Assembly (NCBI GenBank): GCA_030141605.1
Contig: JAQGDQ010000149.1
Location: forward strand, 188,001-252,000
Length of the DNA: 64,000 bases
Source: Tubiluchus corallicola
Taxonomy: Eukaryota > Priapulida > Priapulimorpha > Priapulimorphida > Tubiluchidae
Direction: 5' to 3'
Shown: one piece after another, positions 49,070 through 60,879 of the stretch
Numbering within the stretch: position 1 is the first letter of the stretch
How the letters are laid out: each line of letters opens with the position of its first letter
Made by a program: the position numbers and the translations under genes
The notes under the pieces: model-generated
The model's input: only the letters and a program-made list of their open reading frames with translations
Database searches by the model: none
What the model was told of the DNA's origin: nothing

Positions 49070-52000
49070 TAAGCAATTCTGTGGCTGTTAGTAGCTAATT
49101 TACACTGAAGCCAATACTCCACAGTGGTTGTCAGTATTGTACTACCATATGTATGCAAAGATCATCACGTTATGCTATTTAATGTCGTTTTGATGTTGCA
49201 AATTTACTTTTTTGCCTTAACGAGTTGACCAGAATTTTCTATTGTATAATATCTACCTGCGCATTAAAAAAGGTTTATTACATTTTATGTGCTTTTTACT
49301 TTCTATAAAATGATTGTTATAGGAAAAATCTTTTCTTCTGGCAAAGAAAATAGCTCTTTTTGAAAACGAGTATTCCTCGTTATCATACGTCTAAATTTAA
49401 TGTCACAAATGTGTTTTACTTTTGTGTAAAACTTATTATTGCCTAGAACATGTATCACCTATAACCTGTGCTTCTGCTCTGTATCTGTACCTACCAAAAT
49501 TATAGATGTACATTGACAATTTACTATTATAATTTTTTCACATATTGTATTTGTATATCCTAAAGTTGGCTGTATACTTTGTAAATTGATACAACGTCAG
49601 TGGAGGTGTTTTTTCCAAATTGATCCAGCTCGAGGCACAGAGAGCAAAAAGTTATTTATCTGATAAAAAATTGACAGAAAAGTATTCTATAATATAGTTA
49701 TTGTATTGAGTTTACTGATGTACGTTGCATTATGGTTTGTCCCTTGATGATGTACCACCATCTGTGTCCAAGTGTGAATCTAGCAACAGTTGACTCAAGC
49801 TGCTTCCTCATCGATATAATATAATACTCAAGGAAACTTTTCTCATCAAACATTTGCTGTTGAAACGTCTATCTCTACTTTGCGAAGAGGATAGGCAATT
49901 TCCGTTGTTAAGAAAGTGATGAGACGTAAAGTTTGCAGTGACTAACCAATACGCAGCCACTCCTCATGTAGTTTAATTTATAAAAGCCTGTATTAAATCG
50001 ATAATTATACGTTTTCACAAGTTGGCTGATGTGGCTATTGAATTTTGTGATACGTTAGCAAATTCATTCTCGTTCGGTAGTGATAGACATTGAATTGTTT
50101 GCAAATTACGATATCGCGCGATATTATTGAGAATTTCGATCAGTTTGAATAAAAGTTGATTTTTATGCTCTTTTTTATTTCATTATTGCGACGATAATTG
50201 GCATCAAGCAAGTCATTTTGTGTTACAAATGGAGAAATTGACAGGTCAACTTAAGGTAATGCTGTCCCGTTTTTAAAACAGATTTTCACAGTTTTTGAAT
50301 ATGCGTTTATACAATTGTTATTTATATATTATTTAAAAGACGAGTAGAACTTGAGACAGTGAACTTAATCTACAAGCTGTCCAGGTTGTGAGACTACTTT
50401 CTGCTTAGGCTGGGAAAATACCGAGTTTTTTTGCATCATTCGACAGATTTAAAGTGTTCTTTTTAAGTTTGGCTGTGTTTATACTTTTTACAAACTGTGT
50501 GGCAAATTTATTCGCAGTGCAATCTACGAATGACTGCATACATAAGCAGATGACGAGCTGTCGTAGGACTTATGCTCGTGCACGCAAGATGTCCATCGTT
50601 AATTTTTTGTCCTAGACATAAATTATTTTTCAATTGATTGTGGATTGTTGTGTAGGTCTACACATTTTAAAGGCAACACAGGAATTTTTTGTCTAGATAC
50701 CTATATGATTACGCTATTAACTGTTCTTCCAAATTTGTTTAAACTGGTGAATAAAGGAGCTATAACCAAATCAAAGAGGTGACCTTTAGGATTTTCTCTA
50801 ATGCACTGCTGATGAGGTTGAAAGCTCTGCACAACTTCATCAGTTAAGGTTCTATTCACGCCGTCACGTACGTAATAATAGACCATACACACATTACATA
50901 GACGTATATAAGCCTGGAGCTACGGTCTTTGTAGAGTCTGTCGACAGCGATCGCGAGCAGTACAAGTTACAGTCTATTTCTTTTACTTACAGTTCAGTAC
51001 ATTCTAGCTTACGTATTTAGTGGAGATTACCTGGCTCCTTGTAAAACGCAGGAATATATTCGAGGAAGTAATTTTCAAGTTAACCTTAAACCAAGCAACT
51101 AAACATTATATCGTTACCTTGGGTACCTGTCTGAGTGACCAGAGCGGAAGTAATAAATCTATTACCACTTGTACCATTGTACCACGCTGATTCTGTTGCA
51201 TAGCTACGTGGCTTCTTATGATAGTTTTAAAAGAAATCGATTGGCTGAGTGATTGGTTCTTATCGTCACCCCGTTGTGATATAACTGTCTGTTGACTGAA
51301 GCCAGTTCGCTGGCTGTCAGCTGTTTAAACGTTGTTATAATTTTACCAAATTTTCAGCTTCTTTTTTATTTACTGTGAAGTTTGCTGGCGTTGTGCCATT
51401 TAAATTTCTTGTGGTGAGGGAGGGCTTCCCCATTCGTCGCCGTATTCTCGCGAGACTCGGCTAATAAAATGTGAAATCAGTTTATACTGCTTTTATTACG
51501 CATATAATGCAAGACTGTTTATCGACAAAATTGCTTAATTAGTGTAAAAATGACATTTCGTGACCAACGGAAAAGTGTGCGATAACAATTAACTTCGGGA
51601 AAAAGTTTATAGAAACCTATTAACAGGCTTAATAAGTTTCATTAGGTAGAAGCAAGACGAATTTGTTGCAGTAAAAAATTCTATTGTGTTGAAGCTTAGA
51701 CGACTTGAACGTTTTACCGACTGCACCAGTATAACATTTTACGCATATATATTGTGTAGAAAGCAATATACTGATGACGAGTGCTTTGAACTGTTGTGTG
51801 GGGAAGGTAGGGTGATTCTATATCTAGCATTTTTTTAAATATAAGCTAGTTGTTTCTGCAAAATACGTAAGAGTTCTACTCTCCACAAATCTCCCTATAT
51901 GTTATGTGTATTACGAATCCTTGTGTCTATTTCCATTTGCTGTAAGCAACGTTTTATATAAGTATATGTTGAAGAGTGTTAAACTGTCATTTTTTTTATA

Positions 52001-52315
52001 TTTCGCTTAAAATTAAGTCCTGACCAAATTTTTAGCCAGTTCATTTTATTTGAATTAGTAAAATATGTCGATGTGAAGCTTGCATGATGCCTGCATGAAT
52101 AAAATGAATGTTATATAATTTGCTAATTTCACTCATGAGCTGAAAGCCTTTTAGTGAATTCCACGTCTAATAACGGTTAATGATACAGATATTATATTAA
52201 AACATTCGATAAGCGAAGTAATTTCTGTTGTATTTGCAAATTGTTTTCCATTGCTCATAATAAACATTTATGTTATTAAAAGAGAAGCAATAAAGAATAA
52301 ACCCATTACAGTATT
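49070..52315. other. No supported gene
   Basis: Ordinary AT-rich DNA. One 63-codon minus frame (50701-50892) has no recognisable features. Confidence 0.55.
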
Positions 52316-52513
52316 ATGAATGTTTTACTATTGGTATTGGTATTGGTATTGGTAGTGATTAGTAATGATGATGTTTATAATGATGAGAATGATGACGCTG
52401 ATAGCGATAATGATGACAATAATGACGAAGACAACGATGTTAATGACGACGACGACGGTAATGATGTTGATGATGATGATGATCATGATCAGTTAGATTC
52501 AACCGAGTCTTGA
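52316..52513 (+). repeat. ATTGGT and GAT/GAC low-complexity repeats
   Basis: About four ATTGGT units (52329-52356), followed by about 120 bp of imperfect GAT/GAC/AAT triplets. The 65-codon frame across it (Leu/Val run, then Asp/Asn run) is a repeat translation, probably not a gene. Confidence 0.8.
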
Positions 52514-55377
52514 GTTCAAGAGTACTAGATCGATAACACGTGTCTTTGATCTGCCGAAATGGGAAAGGACAATCGTTATTAGACAAACACAAACCACTTT
52601 ATTTCGTTTCGTGAGAGTCTGTGCGATGAAAACTTTGGTATTTTAGCTTGCACTTGTCAAACATTCCGGTGTTTCAGTGTCACTAATGTGGTTCACATTA
52701 GACACGTATTGTCATAAATATTTTGCATAGTATAGTAACTATATAGTTTTTCATTTGAAAGTATCTCCGCCATGGTAACAATTAAAGATACCTAAAACTG
52801 GATAGATGATTAGATCACAAAAATTAAAATTACCTACCTTTATCAATGAGAAGAAAAGTAAAGGCAGAGTCAAAAAGAAAACTAAAGATTTTAACCTGAT
52901 CTATAATAACCAGACGTCAACTCTTGCTATATTTAGTATAGGATATGTAGTATAAACGCTCTTACAACTAAGAAAGACAGATTCGTTAAAAAGAAGCTCG
53001 GCAATGTACAAATGATTTAGCAATAGTAGCTTTCAGCCGACCAGGTAAATTCTACCTTTACAGTTAACCTCTGAAGGGGCGCCACATTGCCGCGCAGCAG
53101 TTGTGAATTTTATTTTTGCCTTTATGTAACGAAAAACAATTTCGATATTGACAAGTAATAAATGCAGGTAACGGCGTTAGACATTATTGTTTATTTAAAC
53201 GATTTTGCTCGTTTTCTGCTACCCCATTCTTTGCGGCAAAGTGCACGTTGCACAATATTGCTATGGATTTCCTATATAGCAGTCGGAAATTACAGTAACC
53301 GCTCTGTGTACATGAGTTGTTAGTAGAGTTCACTCTTAACAAATGTTCTTTTCCCGGAATGGCCACAATTTGTAAACGTGTAAATGAGAGCTGTTGCATT
53401 TTCATTGATTATTCACTCTTTTTTGTACAAGATGATTCGATAGTTCCAACTATAGCTGATAGACGGTTTTTGAATTTATAACAATTTATGGTACAGTTCT
53501 ATTGCATCTTCTTGATCTTTTTGCGCAGGTTTAATCTTATTTGATTATTGTCTTTATCAGAATGTGTGATTTTTGTGACACTGTTAGCGATATGAGTTGA
53601 GTGTATATAAATTTCACATGCTAATTCCAGATGGGATTCTGTGACTTTGCTAAATTTGCACACAACTTACGTTGGAAATTTCTTTGTTATTTGGAATATA
53701 CTTGCCCACAAAAATTTAATTAGATGGTGTCATAAAGTCTTTCAAAAAGGAACTAAATATCATACTACAAGTACTTTCTGAATCTGAAGTAGAATGTACA
53801 AGATCAATTGAGTCAGCATCACAACAAATAGAATGAAAAATGAAACACTGTAGTGGTCGGACATGCTAAGAACTCGGTTAATGATGTGTCCCCTTAAATT
53901 CACCATGTTGACCTCATCAAAAGAGTCTTACACACTTGGCTGATTGTCGAAGAAGGATTAGTCGGTCATGGATTACTTGTAAGGTGGATTGGCCCACTGT
54001 TGTCCACTGCATGACTCAAGTGGCCCCAGGTAAAATTGTATGTTTCGTTGTTTTGTTTGCAGAAAATGCTGTTAGAAGTCATGAAGAGGTTACATTTTTA
54101 ATATTAGACGTTTTGTTGTTATTTTTAAAGAGGGTTCGAACTCAAGTTATTTATAAATATTAAAAATTTGAACCTATTATTTTATATAGTTGGTAAGATG
54201 AGCCTGTAATAAATGTATCGATCAGCCGAGATCACAAGTTTTGAGAAAAAATAATTATTAATTTTAAACATAATGATACTTTACAAAACCCAAGACATGC
54301 ATACGCCCAAGCTGAATTGAGACCGTACAAGAAGTCAAAATAATATTTCATTAAAAATCAAAATAGCGTTTCGTTAAAAATTGTTAGCAAAATCCATATA
54401 AACACGTGTATACAAACTACAATATAATTACACTTCTCGTGTAATATTAGAAAGTTCAGTTGGTTCAACAACCGGGGCTCGTTTTCCGTCTGCGTCAACA
54501 CTGTCTAGTGTAAGTCTGAGATTTGGGCTAAGTGGTACTTTGGTCGGAAGGATTTGCTTTTAGTAAAGCTCCATCCCACTTGCGAAGCCTTCAGTAACTG
54601 TACGTAAGAATGAAAACCGCCCGATGATGGTATCAAACGTACTTTCGATATGTGATAAATGGTAACATGATAAGTACATGTTTATTATCAGTAGCTATCA
54701 GTGATTATTGACTAAATTAGCTGTGGAAGTAAGTCATATGTGCACCAGGAATGAGCTTAAGAATGTTCATTCGGAGAGTATAAAACAATACCCTACACAG
54801 AATGCTAAACCGATGTCAAAAATTGTGTGGAGTGTAAACCACAAAATTTAATATAGTCATCTAGATATCGCGATGTAATGCATGAAATGGGAAAATTTAT
54901 TAAAAACAAATACAAGATTTATTCTGGTTCTTGCAGAAGAAAGTTCAAAATTCAACCAGCTGAAGAAATACCAAAACAAGTCTGCCATATTGAAAGTATC
55001 TGAACGTAGCCAAATACACTTTACTTTTATGACACATTATTGGAAGATTCAGACGTAACTGTGTTTATTTCGGTCTGCATCAAGTTATATTTGGCTTTGC
55101 TTCCAGATTCGATTCATCTGTCGCTGCTTCAATCTTTCTACAGTTCAAATCCAGGATTAGCCGGGATTTCATAAACTAACAAAAACATGAACCATTTGGC
55201 GAAGTGTTCATTTGGTAAAAAGGCAAACGTACTGTGTTCGTTGAACTGTTTAACTTGCGAGTCATGTTGTCAATGTGGCCTAAGTTGACCAATGTGTTCC
55301 CTACAAAGCTTCCAAATGGGACAAATTAAAGACTCACCCTAAGTTAAGCTGGTGATTTGAACTTTAAAATCATTGCT
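52514..55377. other. No supported gene
   Basis: Two short chance frames (53184-53405 minus, 53936-54163 plus). A B-box-like GGTTCGAACTC at 54134 has no matching A box or tRNA fold. Confidence 0.55.
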
Positions 55378-55447
55378 TGACGATCACCATATCAGGACTA
55401 TGTTAAAGAAACATTAAGACCTTTGTATTGATTTCGTGCCCCTTTCT
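55378..55447 (+). repeat. Dispersed repeat family 4, copy 1
   Basis: TGACGATCACCATATCAGGA to CGTGCCCCTTTCT matches 58840-58909 at about 85% by eye. It is directly followed by an 8-bp hairpin GCTTCTGT-AGATG-ACAGAAGC (55459-55479). Confidence 0.7.
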
Positions 55448-55879
55448 GAGGCTAATTGGCTTCTGTAGATGACAGAAGCGCTATAGAACCTCTGTCAAAA
55501 TTATCCCAAAAAGTCTATTGAGTACCTTTAAAAATCACCTATATTCGAGCTTGGACAGACTAATGTTACTTTTCTGTCATCCATAGACTTCTATGCGTCT
55601 TTTTACAGAAATTAGGTGGACAGAAGCACAAAAATTACATCAAACTGAAACCATATCAGTGTGTTTCTGTTCTATTCAGCCCGAATGACATTCGAGTAAT
55701 TATCGTTTCCTTCAGCGAATAAGATGTTCTCTGGCTCCATTTTCATTGCAGACGCGTATAACGAATTTGCGAAATGACATTCAGAGATTTTCCTATTGCA
55801 AAGCACACATTTAGTGGTGTGTAAATGTTATACTCATAATCGCTGACTAGTTTTTCCATTCATCGACAAGGGTTTTTTT

Positions 55880-55919
55880 TAGCAAAAGGCGCTCTCACTT
55901 AGCAAAGGGCGGTCTCATT
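55880..55919 (+). repeat. 20-bp tandem repeat, two units
   Basis: TAGCAAAAGGCGCTCTCACT followed by TAGCAAAGGGCGGTCTCATT. Confidence 0.8.
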
Positions 55920-56967
55920 TTGAACGAAAAATGCCATCATCCGGTTATAGTGGAATATTTCTCCCGTCAGGTGCTTGTGCGAACTTCTTTTGCAGCTGCG
56001 GTTACTAATACAAACAATGTAAAACGTTAAACCAGAAATTATTAACACTATTTTTTGTTTTTTTGATGAATTTTGTTGCCCATTATGTAATGAAAACCTG
56101 TTACCGATGATAATATAATAATCTCCAACTCGTCTATAGTTGGCGCCGACAAAGTAACAAAATCATTATTTTAACAAACTAAAATTGAACTCTATAAGCT
56201 AAGTAGGCCTAAACCCTCGGCACCTTTTGTGTGCTCGCAGCTTCGCAGTATTCCATGCTTATTTGCAATTATATTGTGTGGTACATATGCATTTTGAGGT
56301 ATTATTCTGTGAATTAAAGCTAGTTAGGCACTTGAAAATTATTGCAAGTTGATCCGACGACTAATTTTCACATAAACAGTTAAACACAAAATTTAGTCAG
56401 CTAGAATAGCGGAATTTCCGAGCGAACAGCGGAAGCTTTGCTAAGCGTGCCCACGTGGTCCACTAGCTACGTCATTTTTTTTCACGCAGCGAGGTCGTTT
56501 GGCGGTAGATGCGAATGATTAAATTTCTTTTGTATTTTTAAGAAGACAGTTTATGTCCGTATATTGTGTGGTAATTTCAATATCTTTAAGTGTATATAAA
56601 AGTACATTGTTGTTCGATGGTTGGTTTTTCCTTTATCTTGACGAGGTTTCTTTTTTGTAACGTAAGCCTACGTATTATGGTGTGTACTAAATGACACGGT
56701 TTATGCCTAGTAATTGTGTACTCGCACCAGCACCACTAAAAACTTGCAACACTTGCCAAAACGTTAATTTGCATAAAACTTTGTGCATAAAACTGCAAAC
56801 GTTTAATCGATTAATTACAGTATTTAATATCATCAGTTAAGGACAGATCGAACCCCTATTTCTTAAACTTTTTGAAATTGAACTCAGCTGAAAAGAAGAA
56901 ACCGAGAAGTCGAGCACGGTGTGAATTTGAACAAACAAGCGACCTGCATAGTTTTTTGTGATCAAAT

Positions 56968-57037
56968 AATTCAGTATTCAGTTGGTCATGGCGGTGGATT
57001 TGTAATCCAAAGGTCACTTCTTCAAATCCTGTGCCAC
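56968..57037 (+). pseudogene. tRNA-Thr(TGT)-like sequence, tRNA pseudogene or SINE head
   Basis: A-box-like TATTCAGTTGG (56975-56985), an anticodon arm TGGA-TTTGTAA-TCCA with TGT at 57001-57003, and a B-box-like CTTCAAATCC (57020-57029) are in the right order and spacing. The acceptor and T stems do not pair, so it is not a working tRNA. The following ~70 bp could be a SINE body; no second copy was found. Confidence 0.45.
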
Positions 57038-58216
57038 TACAGTAGTCTGATTTTCCTCCTTTGGGCTGGGCTTGCCTTAAAAAAATCGTAGTTTATTGTA
57101 TGTTTTCACGGCGCTGTTTGCTGCACTGCTTGTTCAATTACGATATGAAAGAGAAACAAGCGTTTTAATCCTTATGAAGATTGCAGAAGCTTTCCTATAT
57201 CCTAACTTTAGCATCCTATAATCTGTTATTATCAGTTATAATCGGCTATAATCTTGATGCTGCCACTGTATCTTGGCAGAGAGTTACAATATAAAATGAC
57301 CATTCTTAATGGCTGTTGTGAAGCTTTTCGACGTTAATCAGTGTAAAAAGAGCTGTCTTATATTTGGCTCATCAACATATTGAATCCATTAATTGCGGTA
57401 GGATTTGCTCGCTTGCAGTATATCCTGTGATACATTGGTTTCATCAGGAATCCTCGTGAGTACTCGTCAGGAAACCTGGATCCCTCCTATTTAGCGGACA
57501 TTTTAACTAAGAGCGGGAAGATGAGCCGGAACTAGATAGTACTCCGAAGCAAGGTTATTAGCTTTGAAATCACCAAAACAGATCCTGTACGAAGTGTGTT
57601 GTGCTTGGACGAATTTTACTTCTGCTGGGTGTACTTGATTTTGACCGAGTCTCAACATTGTACAGAGAGTCTGTAAATGTGCAATCTACACACGCCCTTG
57701 CTTGTGGAACTTGAGAAGTGAGATGCTTGTTATTCTAGCTGTGTTGTTCTTGCGGGTTTGACTGCAACTGCCGGCTTCGTTATCACTGCAGTCGCTCGTC
57801 GTAAAAGAACTGCGTTAACACACTTTTGCAGTTTTTTCACAGAAGGTGGAACCGAGCAGCCCATCCTTGTTTGCATGCTTGCCTTCGCACTGTGAATTAT
57901 TTTAAGTTTCCAGAAGTTTCATATTTGCCGGACTGCTGTTTCTTACTGTGCTAAGCAAATACGTGCTCTTGTGCAAACGTGGACGAGGATTGTCTCGGCT
58001 AGCTTGCTTTTTACTCGTAACATTGCAGTTTAATTGAACTGTCCAAATTATACTGACTGAACGCTGCAGCAGTGATTAGACACGGCTGCCCGTTATTTGG
58101 TTTTCTGGTTGATACTTTCAGTATTCATTCATCGAAGTTGTTTTTAAATCGCTAAAGCAAAACATTTAAAGTAACACAGTAGCCTTTCAGCACCTGATTG
58201 ACTAAGCACACGAAAC
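57038..58216. other. Relatively GC-richer stretch, no gene recognised
   Basis: From about 57300 to 58200 base composition is less AT-biased. It could be a promoter/5' UTR region preceding the possible exon at 58217. Confidence 0.3.
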
Positions 58217-58255
58217 ATGCCTCTTCAATCTAACGATGTAATGTCTATCACTGGG
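58217..58255 (+). CDS. Possible short first coding exon
   Basis: ATG, then 13 codons (MPLQSNDVMSITG), ending at the donor GGG|GTGAGTAG in phase 0. It follows about 1.8 kb that is richer in GC than most of the window, as a 5' UTR/promoter region might be. No second exon is recognised, so this is weak. Confidence 0.2.
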
Positions 58256-58839
58256 GTGAGTAGGTGGTGTGCTATTTACCATTTCTAAAAAGCACTCGAA
58301 AGCGTGTCTTTAGACTAGGAAAACCAACCTTTGCCGTTTTATTGTTTTAATTTGTACCATTACTCTATGCTTTACTCTATAATAATAAGCCAATTAATGA
58401 GAAATCGAACATAGATATTTTAGGATGTTGGATCGTGTTCAGAGCACGGACAGCTAGCATCTTTGGAAACGTCCTTATAAACTAAATGAGTTGCCTGCCA
58501 ACCAAGGAGTGCTTTTAAAATAAGGCTTTTCGGGGGATTCGCAAAGCATTTTCTTTGCCAGAACATCAGCATTGTGGAATTGACAGCTACGTGATGCGTT
58601 TAACGAGTTGCGGAATTACACAAAGTGACTATTAAAACATTTTATGTTTCTTGCAGACACAGCAGAAACTCGCGTACGGGTTTTGATGTTCATTTGTACG
58701 TCAGCTTGTAGTGATCGAGGTATTATACAACTGACACATGTTGCTGTTTGCTGGTTTAATTAATTATCGGCGTAGTGTAGCGCCTTGGAATCAACTCCCG
58801 CCGCGAATCTGCATTTACTGAGCTTTAAAGCCCGTGATA

Positions 58840-58909
58840 TGACGTTCACCCTATCAGGACTATTTTTAAAGAAAGATAAGACCTTTGTGTTGATTCCGCG
58901 CCCCTTTCT
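58840..58909 (+). repeat. Dispersed repeat family 4, copy 2
   Basis: TGACGTTCACCCTATCAGGA to GCGCCCCTTTCT, in the same orientation as 55378-55447 and 3.5 kb away. A short frame here (58785-58970) is a translation of the repeat. Confidence 0.7.
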
Positions 58910-60570
58910 AGCAGCAATTTCAGCTGTTTCAACACGACATGTTTATTTTACTCTAGTTGATGAAATATGAATGTCGTATACAGCGTACTGTAGATAACAG
59001 TTAAAACAATGTAAGATCTGAGAGAAAATTAAATTTAAAGTAAAAACAACAGTAATTTAAAGAAATTTCAAGTAGAGCATTGTCTATGTGCCAATAAATA
59101 TTTTGATAACTTCTGTATATCTTCTGTGCGATACGTGTGGATTCGCCCCTTTTTATGATCACGCGGCGTGCATGAGCTTGATTTGAGGATACCGCGCTTC
59201 TTTATGGGTGTGTTATCGTTATGAATCTTTTATTCGTATGAAATTCTATGCAGCAGTGCGATTTTAGTACATATAATTAATATAATAACTAATAATTTTT
59301 AGCAATTAAAAAAGATGATGAAATCAGTACACACATATTATTAAAAATTTAATGTGGACGTTAGTCTCGAAATTTCTTACCAAGTCTAATGTCAAATGCG
59401 TATTATGCAATAAAAGAAATTTAAGATTCCACAGGTACATTTAACATCCCTTCATTTAATATTAAATACTTTAGTTAGGATTACAAAGGTTTATCGGTTG
59501 TTTGATCTATTGAAGTTGATAATTGAAACAGACGTTAATTTTTGGTTGACCTCGTTTTAAATAAGGAGCAAATAAATTATACGCATTATACCCATATACC
59601 GTTTCTACTAATACGCTACTTTTGTAAATATTGTAAATATCTTACTAAACACTAGTCTAAAAAATACGTAGATTTTAGTCGAGTGATAGCACAGGATTCT
59701 GAAAGCAAGTTATTGAACGTTTGAGTTCTTTTCAACCGAGGCCCTTCGTGTTCGCACTCTGCGGGTCATTAGCTATACCTCAGCACCACAGACATTTAAT
59801 ACTTCTTGCTAATTCGTTGCTTAAAATAGCTGTAATGCTCTGTCAGGATATTTAGACTAAGTTTGCAGGCTTTACTAGTTTAGCTTTGTAAGTAGGGAGC
59901 CGCCAGAATGGCTTCAGATTTTGCCAAGTTGTGGTTTCTCTTTGCCGGTCATCACACATTTCCTCTTGTCACTTACGGCGCTTCGCTTTCATTTGCCCTT
60001 TCCGAAAGTTTAGAGTATTTCCGTGTTGCATTCGATAATTCATGGTATCTTTCTTTTGTAGTTAAACTAATTATACTAGAAAGTAGTATCTGGGTGACCC
60101 TAAATTTCAACTATCACCGATGTGCAATTGTTCCAGAACACTTAAAAATTAATACAGAACAATGAGCAGCAAAAGTTTATCCGTTTTTCGCCTTAAATTT
60201 GTTTACACGATTCTCTGGAAACACGCAAGAAATACGTTCTATGCGGTTTTTTGATTTTATTTTACTAATTTTGATCTGAAAATTACTTGCACTTTTTGGT
60301 GTTAATCGCTAACAGCCCTTTTTGTATGACGATATTAAAATGCACAAAATGTAGGGATTGCTTTGAGAACTGTTAATTTGGACCGTTAATGATTGGTCAG
60401 TCTTGGCGATGGAACATTGTCGGTTTTTTTATAAACAGACCTCGTTTACTTCTTAAGGTAAAATAGGTGTTTTGTGAGTTTTTTGTTTCGATATCGATTT
60501 TTAAGATAATTTGCCTTTGTTTGGCTGTTTAGGGTAAAAGAGCGGAAGGTGTGCCACACACAGTTTAAAT
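58910..60570. other. No supported gene
   Basis: An 85-codon frame at 59908-60165 (ATG in a CGCCAGAATGG context, two hydrophobic stretches) is the only candidate; no family match is seen, so it is left uncalled. Confidence 0.45.
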
Positions 60571-60638
60571 ACCCTAACCCTAACCTGACCCTAATTCTAT
60601 CCCTAATCTAACCCTAATCCTAACTCCAACCCTAATCC
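60571..60638 (+). repeat. Second telomere-like (CCCTAA)n tract, degenerate
   Basis: About eleven ACCCTA-like units with substitutions (CTAATT, CTAATC, CTGACC). Flanking inverted repeats are not evident, unlike at 35221-35285. Confidence 0.8.
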
Positions 60639-60879
60639 GCTTCACGAACTAATTTCTTGCATGGGAAATTGTCAACTTTAGCCAAAAGTGCGATTGACGA
60701 ACTTTAGCTATGACTTGAAAAATCTGGCCTGATGTACAATATAAGCTGCTTTATATAGGGCAATACTTTGTATAGTTGCCCCAGGGATGTGGACAACTAT
60801 AGAATTGTCAGTTCCGTCTGTCTGACCGTCCAAATTTTCTCGACTCTGGTGTATTGCCTCAACGCCCTAATGAAGTGAG

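Noticed and set aside
52316-52513. 65-codon frame with a hydrophobic start and an Asp/Asn-rich end, resembling a small secreted acidic protein
   Set aside because: Both halves are microsatellite translations (ATTGGT and GAT/GAC repeats).
59670-59745. tRNA-like words (AGTCGAGTGATAGCAC, GGATTCTGAAAGC, GAGTTC)
   Set aside because: They do not fold into an anticodon arm or acceptor stem, and spacing is wrong.
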